From positions 4,278,001 to 4,342,000 of the forward strand of contig NZ_JAFFHZ010000001.1 of NCBI RefSeq assembly GCF_017052585.1: a stretch of DNA of 64,000 bases. Direction: 5' to 3'. Numbering within the stretch: the stretch's first letter is position 1; every line of letters starts with the position of its first letter. Position numbers and translations under genes: made by a program. Shown in pieces: positions 26,383 to 35,529 of the stretch. Origin of the DNA: Paenibacillus apiarius. Its GTDB lineage: Bacteria; Bacillota; Bacilli; Paenibacillales; Paenibacillaceae. The notes below the pieces were generated by a model. That model was not told where the DNA came from, searched no databases, and was given only the letters and a program-made list of their open reading frames with translations.

Positions 26383-29300
26383 AGCCTATTGAGTTGAAGC
26401 TGTCTGGACTGCAAAGCTACCGCGAAGAACAGCGAATAGACTTCCAAGCGCTTTGCGAAACGGGGCTGTTCGGCATATTTGGTCCGACGGGTAGCGGAAA
26501 ATCCTCGCTTCTGGACGCGATGACGCTGGCGCTGTACGGCAAGGTGGAGCGGGCGGCGAACGGCACGCAGGGCATTATGAACCAAGCGGAGGACACCTTA
26601 TCCGTATCGTTCAGCTTCTCGTTGAACGGGGCGGGGGACAGCCGGACATTCCGGGTGGAACGGCGATTTAAACGAACAGGCGAGGTGACGATTGGCAATA
26701 CCGTCAGCCGCTTTATCGAGGTGCTTCCCGAAGGAGAGGTCGTCCTTGCGGACAAGCTCGCCGAAGTGACCCGCTGCGTTGAACATCATATCGGGTTGAA
26801 GATGGATGATTTCACGCGGGCCGTCGTGCTGCCCCAGGGCAAATTCGCCGAATTTCTGTCTTTGAAAGGCAGTGACAGGAGGCAAATGCTGCAGCGCCTG
26901 TTCTCGTTGGAGAAATACGGGGATGAACTTGCGATTAAGCTGTCGCGCAAGGTGAAGGAGACAGAAGGAGAAGTGCGAGCCTGCAGCGCGGAGCAGCAGG
27001 GACTCGGCGATGCTTCGGAGGAAGCGGTGAAGCTGGCGGAAGAGGCGCTGCGGGAAGCGTCTGTGCTCGCGGAACGAGCCCGTGAAGCGAAGATCGCGGC
27101 CGAACGCGAATACCGGGACTTAGCCGAGAAGCGGGGCTGGATGGAAGAAAAGAACCGACTTGGCAGCCGCATGGCTCAGTTGGAATTGGAGGCGCCACGG
27201 CGCGTGCTGGAGCAAGAACAGTTGCTGAAAGCGAAGGAAGCCGAAATGCTCGCTCCCTTCCTGCTTGAAGTCCGAGAGCTTGAATCGAAGCGCCAGACTG
27301 CGGAAGCGGAACATCGTGCGGCCGATGAAGCGGCACGCCATGCGATAAGCGAGGCGGAGCGCGCCCAACTCGCGGCAGATGCGGCAATTCGCCGCAAGGA
27401 AGCGGAGGAGCCTGAATTGGTTCTCCGCTCTGAGCAGTTGCAGGAAGCGGCTCGTCTTCACGGGGAGAGCGAACGTCTTCGCAAGGAGGCGGAGGGCTGG
27501 AATGAGCGGATGGAGGAAGCGAGTGAACGCTATACCCGTGCCGCAGCCGAAGCGGAACGGGCGGAGCAGCAGCTCAAGAAAGCGCTGGAGCGCCAAGCGG
27601 AGCTGCGCGGCCTGCTCTCCTCGCACGAGAAGCCGAGCGAGGAACGAGAACTATTCCAGCAAGCGGTAACGGATTGGCAAAGACTGAGCATGCTGGAAGA
27701 GCGGTGCAAGGAACTGGAAGAAAACAAAAAGAAGCAAGCGGAGCTTGCGGCTCAAGGGGCGGCGGCTTGGAACCAATCGCTTGAGCATATCGTCATGAGC
27801 GCGCAAGAGGTGCGCAAGCAAGTGGATTCCGGAACGGAACAGTCCAGAGCTTGGCAAAGACTGCGGATTGAATTGCAAGACGAGCTGGAGCGAGTCGAGC
27901 AGATGATGGAACAGACGCGGCAAGCACAGCGGGAGCAGGAGGAGCAAGAGATTGCCGCGCGGCTAGCCGTTCACCTGCAACCGAACGCACCGTGTCCGGT
28001 CTGCGGTTCTGCAAGCCATCCGGCGCCCGCCCGCGTCCCGGTTGATGACCAAGCGGGTTCCGAGCAGGGCTGGAATGAACGCTGGTCACGCTGGGAACAA
28101 GTGAAGGACGGACTGAAAGCGATGCTGCTTACTACCGAGCATGAATGGGAACGAAGCAGAACAGACCTGAAGCAGTGGATTGAGCGGCTCCAAGACCTGT
28201 CTGTACGCGTCCGCAGCATGATACAAGAGCGATCCGGCGCATCTGGAGCGGATGACGGAGTAGGAGGCGGGGATGAGCTTGCGGCCGCCCTCGGCATTAT
28301 TGTCTATCAAGAGCATACGGCAGCGGATGAAGGCGCGGAAATCGGAATGGCGAGCATCAGGGGACACTCAGCCGATGTGCAAGCTGACGCTTCCGCCTTC
28401 GGCCCGCATTCAATCGTGCAGCGGAAGCATGACGAGATGGCCGCTGCTTCGCGTAATGAAGGATTTGACCGGTTCAATGATAGGCTGCGAACGCTGACGC
28501 GGGACACTCGAGCCATGGGGCAACGGATGGAACGCATCATGCAGCAAGTATCGGACAAGCAATGGGAGCTGCAGCAGGCGTTGGCCTCGCATAAGACTTC
28601 AGCCAGCGCTTTCCGTGAAGCGGAATTGCTCTGGGATGAGGCAGAGCAGTCCCTGCGTGAGCAGCATGCGAACTGGGACAAGCAGTATCAACGATTTGGA
28701 TGGCTCCAAGGGGAGATGGAACGAGCAAAAGAACAGTGGCGTGAACGGGAAGCGATTGTTGCCGACTGCCGCGTTCGCTTGGAGAAGAGCGTAGCTTACA
28801 TCGAGGAGACGCAGCGACATATTCGCCGCCATGAGCAGCTGAAGCAAGCTGCAGATATGGAGCGGGTGAAAGCGAAGGCGGAGTGGAATGGCATCGTGCG
28901 AATGATCGCCGATTATGAGACTAGGCTTCGTCCCTGGTTGGGCGGACCGCCGATCGAGCAGTTGGCGGTCGAGACTTCTGCCCGTTTGACCGATATACGG
29001 CAGCGAGCGGAACGGACGAGGCAGGAGGCGAATGCCGCCCGCAATGCGAACGAAGCGGCACAGCAACGCGCGGCTTTGGCGGCTCAGGCTTGGAACGGCT
29101 TATGCGAGCGGGCCGTCATGGCCGAAGAACGATTGCAGGCTCAATTGAGCCAATCTTCCTTCATCCATACCGATGATGTGCTGGCATCAAGACACTCTTC
29201 CGAAGAGCGCAAGCGCATCGAGGCAGACTTGGAGCGTTATCACGAAGAGCTGCGTGATCTGGGCGCGCAACTGAAGCGGTTGGAGGAACGGCTTGGCGGC

Positions 29301-29981
29301 ACGTCCGTTACAGAGGAAGAATGGCAGGCTTGCGCTGCAAGGTGGCAGCAGACTGCAGAGAGTGACGAAGCTGCCTTGGCAGCCCGTGCAAGAGCGGAAC
29401 GCGACGCAGAGGAGCTGCGCAGCAAACATGAGCGCTGGGCCGCGCTTGAAGCCGAGCGCGTGCGGGGCGAGACGTATTTGGGCCGCCTGCACCAGCTGCA
29501 AAGCGTATTTCGAGGCAATGCATTTGTCGAGTTCGTAGCTGAGGAGCAGCTTATGCAAGTAAGCCGCACCGCTTCAGAGCGATTGAAAAGCTTGACCAAG
29601 CAGCGCTATGCCCTGGAAGTCGACTCAGGCGGAGGTTTCGTTATTCGCGACGACGGCAACGGCGGCATTCGCCGGCCGGTATCTACCTTGTCAGGCGGGG
29701 AGACATTTTTGACTTCGCTTGCGCTCGCATTGGCCTTGTCTGCGCAAATTCAACTGCGTGGGATGTATCCATTGGAGTTCTTCTTCTTGGATGAAGGCTT
29801 CGGAACTCTGGATCCGGAACTTCTCGATACGGTCGTGACCTCCTTGGAGAAGCTTCATACGGACCGCTTGTCGGTAGGTGTCATCAGTCACGTTCCGGAG
29901 CTGCGCGCGCGATTGCCGCGCAAATTGGAGGTTATGCCTGCCGAGCAGGCCGGAAGAGGATCCCGAATCGTATTGAAGTGA
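26379..29981 (+). CDS. sbcC: Exonuclease SbcCD, ATPase subunit
   Basis: SbcC is the Rad50-like ATPase that binds SbcD. The 1200-residue protein has Walker A GPTGSGKSS (35-43), long coiled coils rich in Glu/Arg/Ala, and the zinc hook CPVC near residue 540. The C-terminal ABC signature (PVSTLSGGETF) and Walker B (FFLDEGFGTLD) are present. It starts with ATG in an ATGA overlap with sbcD. A Gly/Asp-rich, low-complexity stretch (about 625-685) interrupts the second coiled coil; this is not a usual family feature. Confidence 0.95.
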   Translation: MKPIELKLSGLQSYREEQRIDFQALCETGLFGIFGPTGSGKSSLLDAMTLALYGKVERAANGTQGIMNQAEDTLSVSFSFSLNGAGDSRTFRVERRFKRTGEVTIGNTVSRFIEVLPEGEVVLADKLAEVTRCVEHHIGLKMDDFTRAVVLPQGKFAEFLSLKGSDRRQMLQRLFSLEKYGDELAIKLSRKVKETEGEVRACSAEQQGLGDASEEAVKLAEEALREASVLAERAREAKIAAEREYRDLAEKRGWMEEKNRLGSRMAQLELEAPRRVLEQEQLLKAKEAEMLAPFLLEVRELESKRQTAEAEHRAADEAARHAISEAERAQLAADAAIRRKEAEEPELVLRSEQLQEAARLHGESERLRKEAEGWNERMEEASERYTRAAAEAERAEQQLKKALERQAELRGLLSSHEKPSEERELFQQAVTDWQRLSMLEERCKELEENKKKQAELAAQGAAAWNQSLEHIVMSAQEVRKQVDSGTEQSRAWQRLRIELQDELERVEQMMEQTRQAQREQEEQEIAARLAVHLQPNAPCPVCGSASHPAPARVPVDDQAGSEQGWNERWSRWEQVKDGLKAMLLTTEHEWERSRTDLKQWIERLQDLSVRVRSMIQERSGASGADDGVGGGDELAAALGIIVYQEHTAADEGAEIGMASIRGHSADVQADASAFGPHSIVQRKHDEMAAASRNEGFDRFNDRLRTLTRDTRAMGQRMERIMQQVSDKQWELQQALASHKTSASAFREAELLWDEAEQSLREQHANWDKQYQRFGWLQGEMERAKEQWREREAIVADCRVRLEKSVAYIEETQRHIRRHEQLKQAADMERVKAKAEWNGIVRMIADYETRLRPWLGGPPIEQLAVETSARLTDIRQRAERTRQEANAARNANEAAQQRAALAAQAWNGLCERAVMAEERLQAQLSQSSFIHTDDVLASRHSSEERKRIEADLERYHEELRDLGAQLKRLEERLGGTSVTEEEWQACAARWQQTAESDEAALAARARAERDAEELRSKHERWAALEAERVRGETYLGRLHQLQSVFRGNAFVEFVAEEQLMQVSRTASERLKSLTKQRYALEVDSGGGFVIRDDGNGGIRRPVSTLSGGETFLTSLALALALSAQIQLRGMYPLEFFFLDEGFGTLDPELLDTVVTSLEKLHTDRLSVGVISHVPELRARLPRKLEVMPAEQAGRGSRIVLK

Positions 29982-30025
29982 ATTGATGTGGTGTGAAATA
30001 TATCACAGTTACAGTTTCAATGCGC

Positions 30026-30034
30026 TGTTATAAT
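30026..30034 (+). promoter_or_regulatory. Extended -10 promoter of the structured RNA
   Basis: TGTTATAAT is a perfect extended -10 box 45 bases after the sbcC stop; the -35 region is poor. It would start a transcript near 30041. Confidence 0.5.
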
Positions 30035-30040
30035 ACAGAT

Positions 30041-30199
30041 AGCCGACATCAATCTTTTATAAACACCTCGGTGACCGTATTGCTTCTGCAAGCATCTGCA
30101 GGCATGCAGCCAGGCAGTTGACTGCTTGCAGGCGCAGTACGTTCACAGCGTATAATGCGCTGCCCGCTTTTTAGCGGGGTACGAGGTGTTCTTTTTTTT
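30041..30199 (+). ncRNA. Candidate structured RNA with its own terminator
   Basis: Between sbcC and the next gene lies a region with a closing stem AACACCTCG (30062-30070) pairing with CGAGGTGTT (30182-30190), directly followed by eight T. Inside are three hairpins: CTGCAAGCA/TGCTTGCAG (30086-30131), AGCG/CGCT, and CCCGC/GCGGG. With the extended -10 box upstream this looks like a small RNA or a leader attenuator of the gene at 30335. I do not recognise it as a known riboswitch or 6S RNA. The structure is seen; the function is unknown. Confidence 0.5.
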
Positions 30200-30334
30200 G
30201 CCCGTTTATATGCGAAGCATGCATTGGAACTGCGGCGATTCTTATATCAAATCTTATGTCCTTCATGCACGCTTTCGCCCATAGGCGAATATCATGACTG
30301 TATCTCAAGCGATTGCAGAAAGTGGGAGACGTCT

Positions 30335-30781
30335 ATGGAGAAGAAGAAAACCGGCGTTAAGCCGGCACCAACGACAGCGGTGCCCATCCCTGTCGGAACT
30401 TCAACCCCGCCTACGGCTGGCGCGACCGTTCAAAAGGAATCGATGCACGAGCTGTGTCGCAAGCATATGCATCGTTATGTGAAAGTGCAGACGGTGGAAG
30501 GGTGCGTATATCAAGGAATTATCGAATGCGTGGACGGCGATCATCTGTATTTGGCCGTTCCGATGGGTTGCTGGCCTGTGCCTAATATGGCCCGTTCAGT
30601 AACGCCTTACGGGTACTATCCTTATGCAGGCACTCCTTACGCGCTGCCGCCGTATATCGATCCGGCATATCCGGGGTATTATCCGGGCTATTACTATCCA
30701 TACGGCTACGGCCGCCGCTTCCATCGATTGCTGCTGCCATTGGCGGCGCTAACCGCCTTGGCGTTAATTCCTTATTATTAA
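30335..30781 (+). CDS. Tyr/Pro-rich protein with Sm-like segment
   Basis: A 148-residue protein of unknown function. The N-terminal 40 residues are Thr/Pro-rich. Residues about 46-75 (HRYVKVQTVEGCVYQGIIEC then VDGDHLYLAVP) read like an Sm-like beta strand set. The next 50 residues are Tyr/Pro/Gly-rich (YPGYYPGYYYPYGYG), and the C-terminus is a hydrophobic helix. Such composition is frequent in spore coat or surface proteins of Bacillales, but no family is recognised. ATG 30335 follows GGGAGA; an upstream in-frame start at 30155 lies in the structured RNA and is rejected. Confidence 0.65.
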   Translation: MEKKKTGVKPAPTTAVPIPVGTSTPPTAGATVQKESMHELCRKHMHRYVKVQTVEGCVYQGIIECVDGDHLYLAVPMGCWPVPNMARSVTPYGYYPYAGTPYALPPYIDPAYPGYYPGYYYPYGYGRRFHRLLLPLAALTALALIPYY

Positions 30782-30832
30782 GGTGCCCGCAGCTCTGCGC
30801 TTCCGCTTAATCCGGAGGGCGGAGCTTACATA

Positions 30833-31606
30833 TCAGTGCGGCGGCAATGAAGTGAGCCAAGACGAGATGATGTCAACCGTTTCACGAATTTGGCTATCGT
30901 CGGAAATGCTGGCCGCATAGTCGTGTTTTTGATTGCCGTAATCCCCGAACTGGGCATGGTTAGCTCCCTGAATGACGTGCTCGGTTAGATTTTCCGGAAG
31001 ATACTTTTTATTTCTGATGTACCGCTCCAAATCTAACACGCCGTCCTTCGAACCATAAACAGATAGTACCGGAATATTGGAATTGGAAATATCGCTGTTT
31101 GCATATGACGCTAATAAGATGATGCCATGCACGGAATCCGGGTGTTTTTTCGCAAACTCCACCCCGGCTGTGCCTCCTAAGGAATGTCCTCCGATGATCG
31201 TTCTCACTTGCCGGGCAAGCGTATCTATCTTCGGGAGGACTCGTTCTGCCCCGTCGCTGTCCAAGACGGCCAGATTGAGCGGCATCTTCAAAATGTATGT
31301 GTTGATTTTGCGCTCGGCCAACCCGCGCGCCAGTACGGCATAGCTGTTGGGCTCGACAAGTCCGCCAGGATATAGGATGAAGTTAGCGAGCGGTGTCCCG
31401 GCAGTCTCGAACGCGAACACGCCATTTTCCGAATATACTTTAACATTCTCGTTCGAAATCGATGCTTGCTCCGCTTTGGATCCGGCGGGATAGGGGCGAA
31501 GAAATCCGTATATGCCGGCGGCAACCGCAATGGCAAGCGCGATGACGGCCCATAATATCCATCTTCTATTCTTTCGTGGCGTGCGCAATTCTTTCGCAGA
31601 TGACAC
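30833..31606 (-). CDS. Membrane-anchored alpha/beta hydrolase
   Basis: A 257-residue protein with an N-terminal membrane anchor (about residues 18-35, WILWAVIALAIAVAAG) and an extracellular alpha/beta hydrolase domain. The nucleophile elbow GGHSLGG carries the catalytic serine, and the domain also has the oxyanion region FILYPGGLVEP, the acid region LSVYGSKDG and the His in GANHAQFGDYG. The reaction cannot be told. Start GTG 31606 is chosen because AAGGAGGG lies seven bases upstream; the longer frame runs over the divergent HIT gene and is spurious there. Confidence 0.8.
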   Translation of the reverse strand: MSSAKELRTPRKNRRWILWAVIALAIAVAAGIYGFLRPYPAGSKAEQASISNENVKVYSENGVFAFETAGTPLANFILYPGGLVEPNSYAVLARGLAERKINTYILKMPLNLAVLDSDGAERVLPKIDTLARQVRTIIGGHSLGGTAGVEFAKKHPDSVHGIILLASYANSDISNSNIPVLSVYGSKDGVLDLERYIRNKKYLPENLTEHVIQGANHAQFGDYGNQKHDYAASISDDSQIRETVDIISSWLTSLPPH

Positions 31607-31712
31607 TTCTATGCCCTCCTTCGTATTGGACGAGCCTCTTCTTTTTGATATGATAACGGTATACGAACAGAAATGTATACTGATTATGATAAAGTTAAAG
31701 GAGGAAAGTCCA

Positions 31713-32063
31713 ATGGACTGTATTTTTTGCAAAATTATCGAAGGAACCATTCCTTCCAAAAAAGTGTACGAGAATGAATCCGTAGTCGCTTTCCACGACA
31801 TCACTCCACAGGCTCCTGTACATATTCTTATCATTCCCAAGAAACATATTGCAACTATGAATGATGCCGAGAGCGAAGACTTTGCCCTGATCGGCGAGAT
31901 GCACCGTGCGGCCCAACAGGTGGCGCGTGAGCTCGGCATTGCGGATACGGGATACCGCCTTATCAACAATTGCGGAAAAGACAGCGGACAGGAAGTGTTT
32001 CACATTCATTACCATCTGCTTGGCGGTGAACCGCTAGGAGCTTTGGTGGGACGAAAAGCATAG
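31713..32063 (+). CDS. HIT family nucleotide-binding protein
   Basis: A 116-residue histidine-triad protein with CIFCKIIEG at the start and HIHYHLLGG as the triad near the C-terminus. HINT-branch members hydrolyse adenosine phosphoramidates or AMP-lysine; the physiological role is unclear. ATG 31713 follows AAAGGAGGA. It is divergent from the hydrolase and lies upstream of rpsU, which has its own promoter. Confidence 0.92.
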   Translation: MDCIFCKIIEGTIPSKKVYENESVVAFHDITPQAPVHILIIPKKHIATMNDAESEDFALIGEMHRAAQQVARELGIADTGYRLINNCGKDSGQEVFHIHYHLLGGEPLGALVGRKA

Positions 32064-32142
32064 CAGTTACTGCTCACCTGCGGAAGGAGTTATTCGGAAG
32101 GTGCGTTCAAAGCGTAAATGTTGACAGAATGCTCCCTCAAGG

Positions 32143-32172
32143 TTGACACTGACTTTTGCAATCACATATAAT
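32143..32172 (+). promoter_or_regulatory. SigA promoter of rpsU
   Basis: Consensus TTGACA and TATAAT are separated by 18 bases, 60 bases before the rpsU start. Confidence 0.85.
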
Positions 32173-32232
32173 GTAGTTTGATGAACCGTGTTTGTTGTTC
32201 TTGGACGGTCTGGTCGGAGGGAGGGAAAACTG

Positions 32233-32406
32233 GTGTCTGAAACGAAAGTTCGCAAAAACGAGACAATCGATGCTGCACTTCGTCGCTTTAAGCGCTCCAT
32301 CGCGAAAGATGGCGTATTGGCTGAAGTTAAAAAGCGTAAGCACTATGAAAAGCCAAGCGTCAAGCGCAAGAAAAAGTCCGAGGCTGCCCGCAAGAGAAAG
32401 TTTTAG
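32233..32406 (+). CDS. rpsU: 30S ribosomal protein S21
   Basis: S21 is a small basic protein of the 30S subunit near the anti-Shine-Dalgarno region. The 57-residue product has the family pattern [16 protein letters not shown] then [19 protein letters not shown], with an Arg/Lys-rich tail. It starts at GTG 32233 with GGAGGGAGGG upstream; the frame extends to 32188 but without family match. It is followed 15 bases later by yqeY, the same pair as in B. subtilis. Confidence 0.96.
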   Translation: MSETKVRKNETIDAALRRFKRSIAKDGVLAEVKKRKHYEKPSVKRKKKSEAARKRKF

Positions 32407-32421
32407 GAGGATTACGCACCA

Positions 32422-32865
32422 ATGGATCTTAGCCAAAGATTGAACGAAGATATGAAGCAAGCGATGAAGAGTCAAGACAAGTTCAAACTCTCCACCATCC
32501 GAATGGTACGTTCGGCGATCAAGAATGTTGAGATAGATGAAAAGAGAACTTTGAATGACGATGAAGTGCTTGAGATTCTAGGTCGTGAGATCAAACAGCG
32601 GAAAGATGCCCTCCAAGAGTTCGAGAAAGCAGGTCGAGGCGATTTAGCGGATAAACTAAGAACGGAAATTGACATTTTGACGCATTACCTTCCTGCTCAG
32701 CTTTCCGAAGAAGAGATAAAAGTGATCGTTCAAGAGACCATCCAAGAGACCGGTGCTTCTTCGAAAGCCGACATGGGGAAATTGATGGGTGCCCTCATGC
32801 CTAAGGTGAAGGGGCGCGCCGACGGCAAACTAGTCAATACGATAGTTCAACAGTATCTGCAATAA
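32422..32865 (+). CDS. yqeY: GatB/YqeY domain protein
   Basis: A 147-residue protein that resembles the C-terminal YqeY domain of GatB, the tRNA-binding part of the amidotransferase, as a free protein. Typical motifs are MKSQDKFKLSTIRMV, EEILGREIKQRKDAL-like helix, and DMGKLMGALMPKVKGRADG near the C-terminus. Its role as a stand-alone protein is not established, though tRNA-dependent amidation is suggested. Preceded by TTTTAGGAGG. It ends the rpsU transcript at a strong terminator. Confidence 0.93.
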   Translation: MDLSQRLNEDMKQAMKSQDKFKLSTIRMVRSAIKNVEIDEKRTLNDDEVLEILGREIKQRKDALQEFEKAGRGDLADKLRTEIDILTHYLPAQLSEEEIKVIVQETIQETGASSKADMGKLMGALMPKVKGRADGKLVNTIVQQYLQ

Positions 32866-32898
32866 GGATCTCTTGACAACCTATCGACTTAAAACGTA

Positions 32899-32930
32899 AA
32901 AGCACTCCTTGATTACAAGGAGTGCTTTTT
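32899..32930 (+). terminator. Terminator after yqeY
   Basis: AAAGCACTCCTTG pairs with CAAGGAGTGCTTT around ATTA, and T continues after the stem. Confidence 0.92.
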
Positions 32931-32947
32931 CTATTGTTCCGAAGTTG

Positions 32948-32974
32948 TGAAACGCAAACGACTAAAATTACGTA
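32948..32974 (+). promoter_or_regulatory. Candidate SigW-type ECF promoter of nfeD-floA
   Basis: TGAAAC and CGTA are 17 bases apart, close to the SigW consensus TGAAAC-N16-CGTA. In B. subtilis the orthologous yqeZ-floA-yqfB operon belongs to the SigW regulon, which supports the call. A SigA-like TATAAT overlaps the -10. Confidence 0.55.
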
Positions 32975-33022
32975 TAATAGCATATACCAACAAGTGAATA
33001 GGAAGGGGGGACGTAAAATCTT

Positions 33023-34405
33023 ATGCGAAAGAAAGAGATGCTCGCAAGAGGGTTGAAATGCACCGCATGGATGTTATCGTTAGGTCTTTTCTTCAGCTTA
33101 ATGTTTGCGTTCGTTCCGCTATCCCATGCGGAGACTAGCGATTCGGCCAATTCTTCGCGCAATGTTGCAGTTATTCCGTTAATCGGGAATGTGGATCCGG
33201 TGATGAAGTCATTTATGTTTCGCGCGTTGGACGAAGCGGAAGCGTTGAATCCCGCTGCGATTATCATCGAGATGGACACTCCTGGCGGAAGAGTCGATAT
33301 TGCGCAGGAGTTGAGTCAACGCATCATCGGAAGTCCGGCCCGCACGGTCGTGCTGGTGCGGGGGAAAGCGGCGTCGGCAGGCAGCTTCCTGGCGATGAGC
33401 GCTAACGAGATTGCGATGACGCCGGGAAGCGCCATTGGTTCAGCCGCGCTAGTCGACGGCACCCATAAGTATGTCGACGATCCGAAGCTGGTGGCATTAT
33501 GGATAAGCGAAATGGTATCGGTAGCGGACAAAAATGGGCGTGACGCCAATATTGCAAGAGCGATGGCGGATCTGCAAGCTAAGATTGAACTTCCCGAGCT
33601 TGGCCGGACGAAAAATCCGGGAGAGGTGTTATCGCTCAGCGTGGCTGAGGCAAAGAAAGCAGGATATGCGGAATATGAAGCTAACTCTGTTCAGGATTTA
33701 ATTTCCAAATTGAAGCTGTCTGATGCTCACATCGAGCGGATTGATCAGACGACAGCCGAACGGATAGCGGCATATCTCGTTCATCCGGCGGTAGCGACAC
33801 TGCTCTTGTTCCTCGGCATTGCCGGGGTGGCGATTGAGTTGTTCGTTCCTGGCTTTGGCGTTCCAGGCATATTGGGGATTTTAGGTTTCGGATTGTACTT
33901 CTTTGGCCATTATATTTCAGGCCTTGCGGGGGTGGAAACCATCGTATTATTCATTGCAGGTCTAGTGTTGCTCGCTCTGGAACTGTTCATTCCTAGCTTC
34001 GGCATATTGGGGATATTAGGCTCAATCAGCATGATTGCCGGTGTTGTCCGTGCCGCATACGATACGTCGAATGCGTTCTTGTCGCTTGGCATCGCTTTCA
34101 CGGCTGCACTCATTGTCATTATTATCGTGATAAGAGTGTTTAAGCATCGCGGAATATGGAATCGATTCATCCTGAAAGATGCTCTCACCACAGAAGAAGG
34201 ATATGTATCCAATGCCAACCAGACGGCGATACTCGGCAAAATAGGGCGTGCGCTGACTCCGCTGCGGCCGGCAGGCACGATACTCATCGACGACAACAAA
34301 TTCGATGTCGTTACCGACGGCACCTTCGTCAGCCGCGATGAGCTGGTCGAAGTCATTCAAGTGGAAGGATCGCGCATTGTTGTTCGGCCTCACAATGGGA
34401 ATTGA
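33023..34405 (+). CDS. yqeZ: NfeD family membrane-bound serine protease
   Basis: A 460-residue long-form NfeD protein. It has a signal peptide (SLMFAFVPLSHA, cleavage near residue 36), then a ClpP/SppA-like protease domain. IIIEMDTPGGRVD is the strand before the active site, and the serine is in GKAASAGSFLAMS. About four to five membrane helices (260-370) follow, then a C-terminal OB fold (ILGKIGRALTPLRPAGTI). NfeD proteins partner with flotillin-type scaffolds, and floA lies next. The ATG at 33023 has GGAAGGGGGG twelve bases upstream, a wide spacing. Confidence 0.93.
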   Translation: MRKKEMLARGLKCTAWMLSLGLFFSLMFAFVPLSHAETSDSANSSRNVAVIPLIGNVDPVMKSFMFRALDEAEALNPAAIIIEMDTPGGRVDIAQELSQRIIGSPARTVVLVRGKAASAGSFLAMSANEIAMTPGSAIGSAALVDGTHKYVDDPKLVALWISEMVSVADKNGRDANIARAMADLQAKIELPELGRTKNPGEVLSLSVAEAKKAGYAEYEANSVQDLISKLKLSDAHIERIDQTTAERIAAYLVHPAVATLLLFLGIAGVAIELFVPGFGVPGILGILGFGLYFFGHYISGLAGVETIVLFIAGLVLLALELFIPSFGILGILGSISMIAGVVRAAYDTSNAFLSLGIAFTAALIVIIIVIRVFKHRGIWNRFILKDALTTEEGYVSNANQTAILGKIGRALTPLRPAGTILIDDNKFDVVTDGTFVSRDELVEVIQVEGSRIVVRPHNGN

Positions 34406-34520
34406 TTGACCATTGCGATGTTTCATATTATCGTTTTAATAGCGAGTGCAATAAGAAATTTTTTAAATAAGAGGTAATACTGTAAGTCACATAGATTAAT
34501 AAATGGAGGTTGTGCCACGT

Positions 34521-35519
34521 ATGGAACCAGGATTGATAACTACGCTGCTTATCGGGGCGGTCATTTTGATTGTTCTAAGCGTATTCTTCAGCTTTTTCCC
34601 AGTCATGCTCTGGATATCAGCAATCGCTTCCGGAGTCCGCATCAGCATCATTACGCTCGTGGCGATGCGTTTGCGCCGGGTAACGCCGAGCCGTATCGTC
34701 AACCCGATGATCAAGGCGACGAAAGCAGGATTAGGCCTGTCAATTAACCAATTGGAAAGTCACTTCTTGGCTGGGGGTAATGTCGACCGTGTCGTCAATG
34801 CTCTCATCGCAGCTCAACGTGCAAACATTCACTTGGAGTTCGAGCGTGCGGCAGCGATTGATCTTGCTGGTCGTGACGTGCTGCAAGCCGTTCAGATGAG
34901 TGTTAACCCGCGTGTCATCGAAACGCCGATTGTTGCGGCAATGGCGAAGGATGGCATCGAAGTGAAGGTTCGCGCGCGCGTAACCGTTCGCGCGAATATC
35001 GAGCGCTTGGTCGGGGGTGCCGGTGAAGAAACGATCATCGCCCGCGTCGGGGAAGGTATCGTAACGACCGTCGGCTCCAGCGCCTCGCACAAGGACGTTT
35101 TGGAGAACCCTGATCTTATTTCTCGTACTGTATTGGGCAAAGGGCTTGACGCAGGAACTGCATTTGAAATTCTGTCTATTGATATTGCTGACGTAGATGT
35201 AGGCAAGAACATCGGGGCGCACCTGCAAACCGAGCAAGCGGAAGCCGACAAGCGCATTGCGCAAGCGAAGGCAGAGGAACGCCGCGCAATGGCTGTCGCT
35301 CAGGAACAAGAGATGAAAGCCCGCGTCGTCGAGATGAGAGCGCGCGTTGTGGAATCCGAATCGCAGGTGCCGCTCGCCATGGCAGAAGCGCTAAGCAATG
35401 GCAAGCTTGGCGTCATGGATTACATGAATCTGAAAAATATCGAAGCGGATACGCATATGCGCGGGTCGCTCGGCAAGATGTCCGACGGCGGACGCGATAA
35501 TAACAAATCGGAAAGCTAG
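34521..35519 (+). CDS. floA: Flotillin-like scaffold protein FloA
   Basis: FloA organises membrane microdomains and affects secretion, signalling and membrane fluidity. The 332-residue protein matches B. subtilis FloA closely. It has an N-terminal membrane hairpin ([15 protein letters not shown]...PVMLWISA), the PHB domain with [23 protein letters not shown], and an EA-rich coiled coil ending [13 protein letters not shown]-like. Start is ATG 34521: GGAGGT lies ten bases before it, and inside the codons that an ATG at 34503 would use. Confidence 0.96.
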   Translation: MEPGLITTLLIGAVILIVLSVFFSFFPVMLWISAIASGVRISIITLVAMRLRRVTPSRIVNPMIKATKAGLGLSINQLESHFLAGGNVDRVVNALIAAQRANIHLEFERAAAIDLAGRDVLQAVQMSVNPRVIETPIVAAMAKDGIEVKVRARVTVRANIERLVGGAGEETIIARVGEGIVTTVGSSASHKDVLENPDLISRTVLGKGLDAGTAFEILSIDIADVDVGKNIGAHLQTEQAEADKRIAQAKAEERRAMAVAQEQEMKARVVEMRARVVESESQVPLAMAEALSNGKLGVMDYMNLKNIEADTHMRGSLGKMSDGGRDNNKSES

Positions 35520-35529
35520 GCGATAAGCC

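Noticed and set aside
30155-30334. Extension of the Tyr-rich protein to 208 residues
   Set aside because: It starts within the structured RNA and terminator; ATG 30335 has a ribosome site.
31607-31969. Extension of the minus-strand hydrolase to 378 residues
   Set aside because: It runs antisense through the HIT gene; GTG 31606 has a strong ribosome site.
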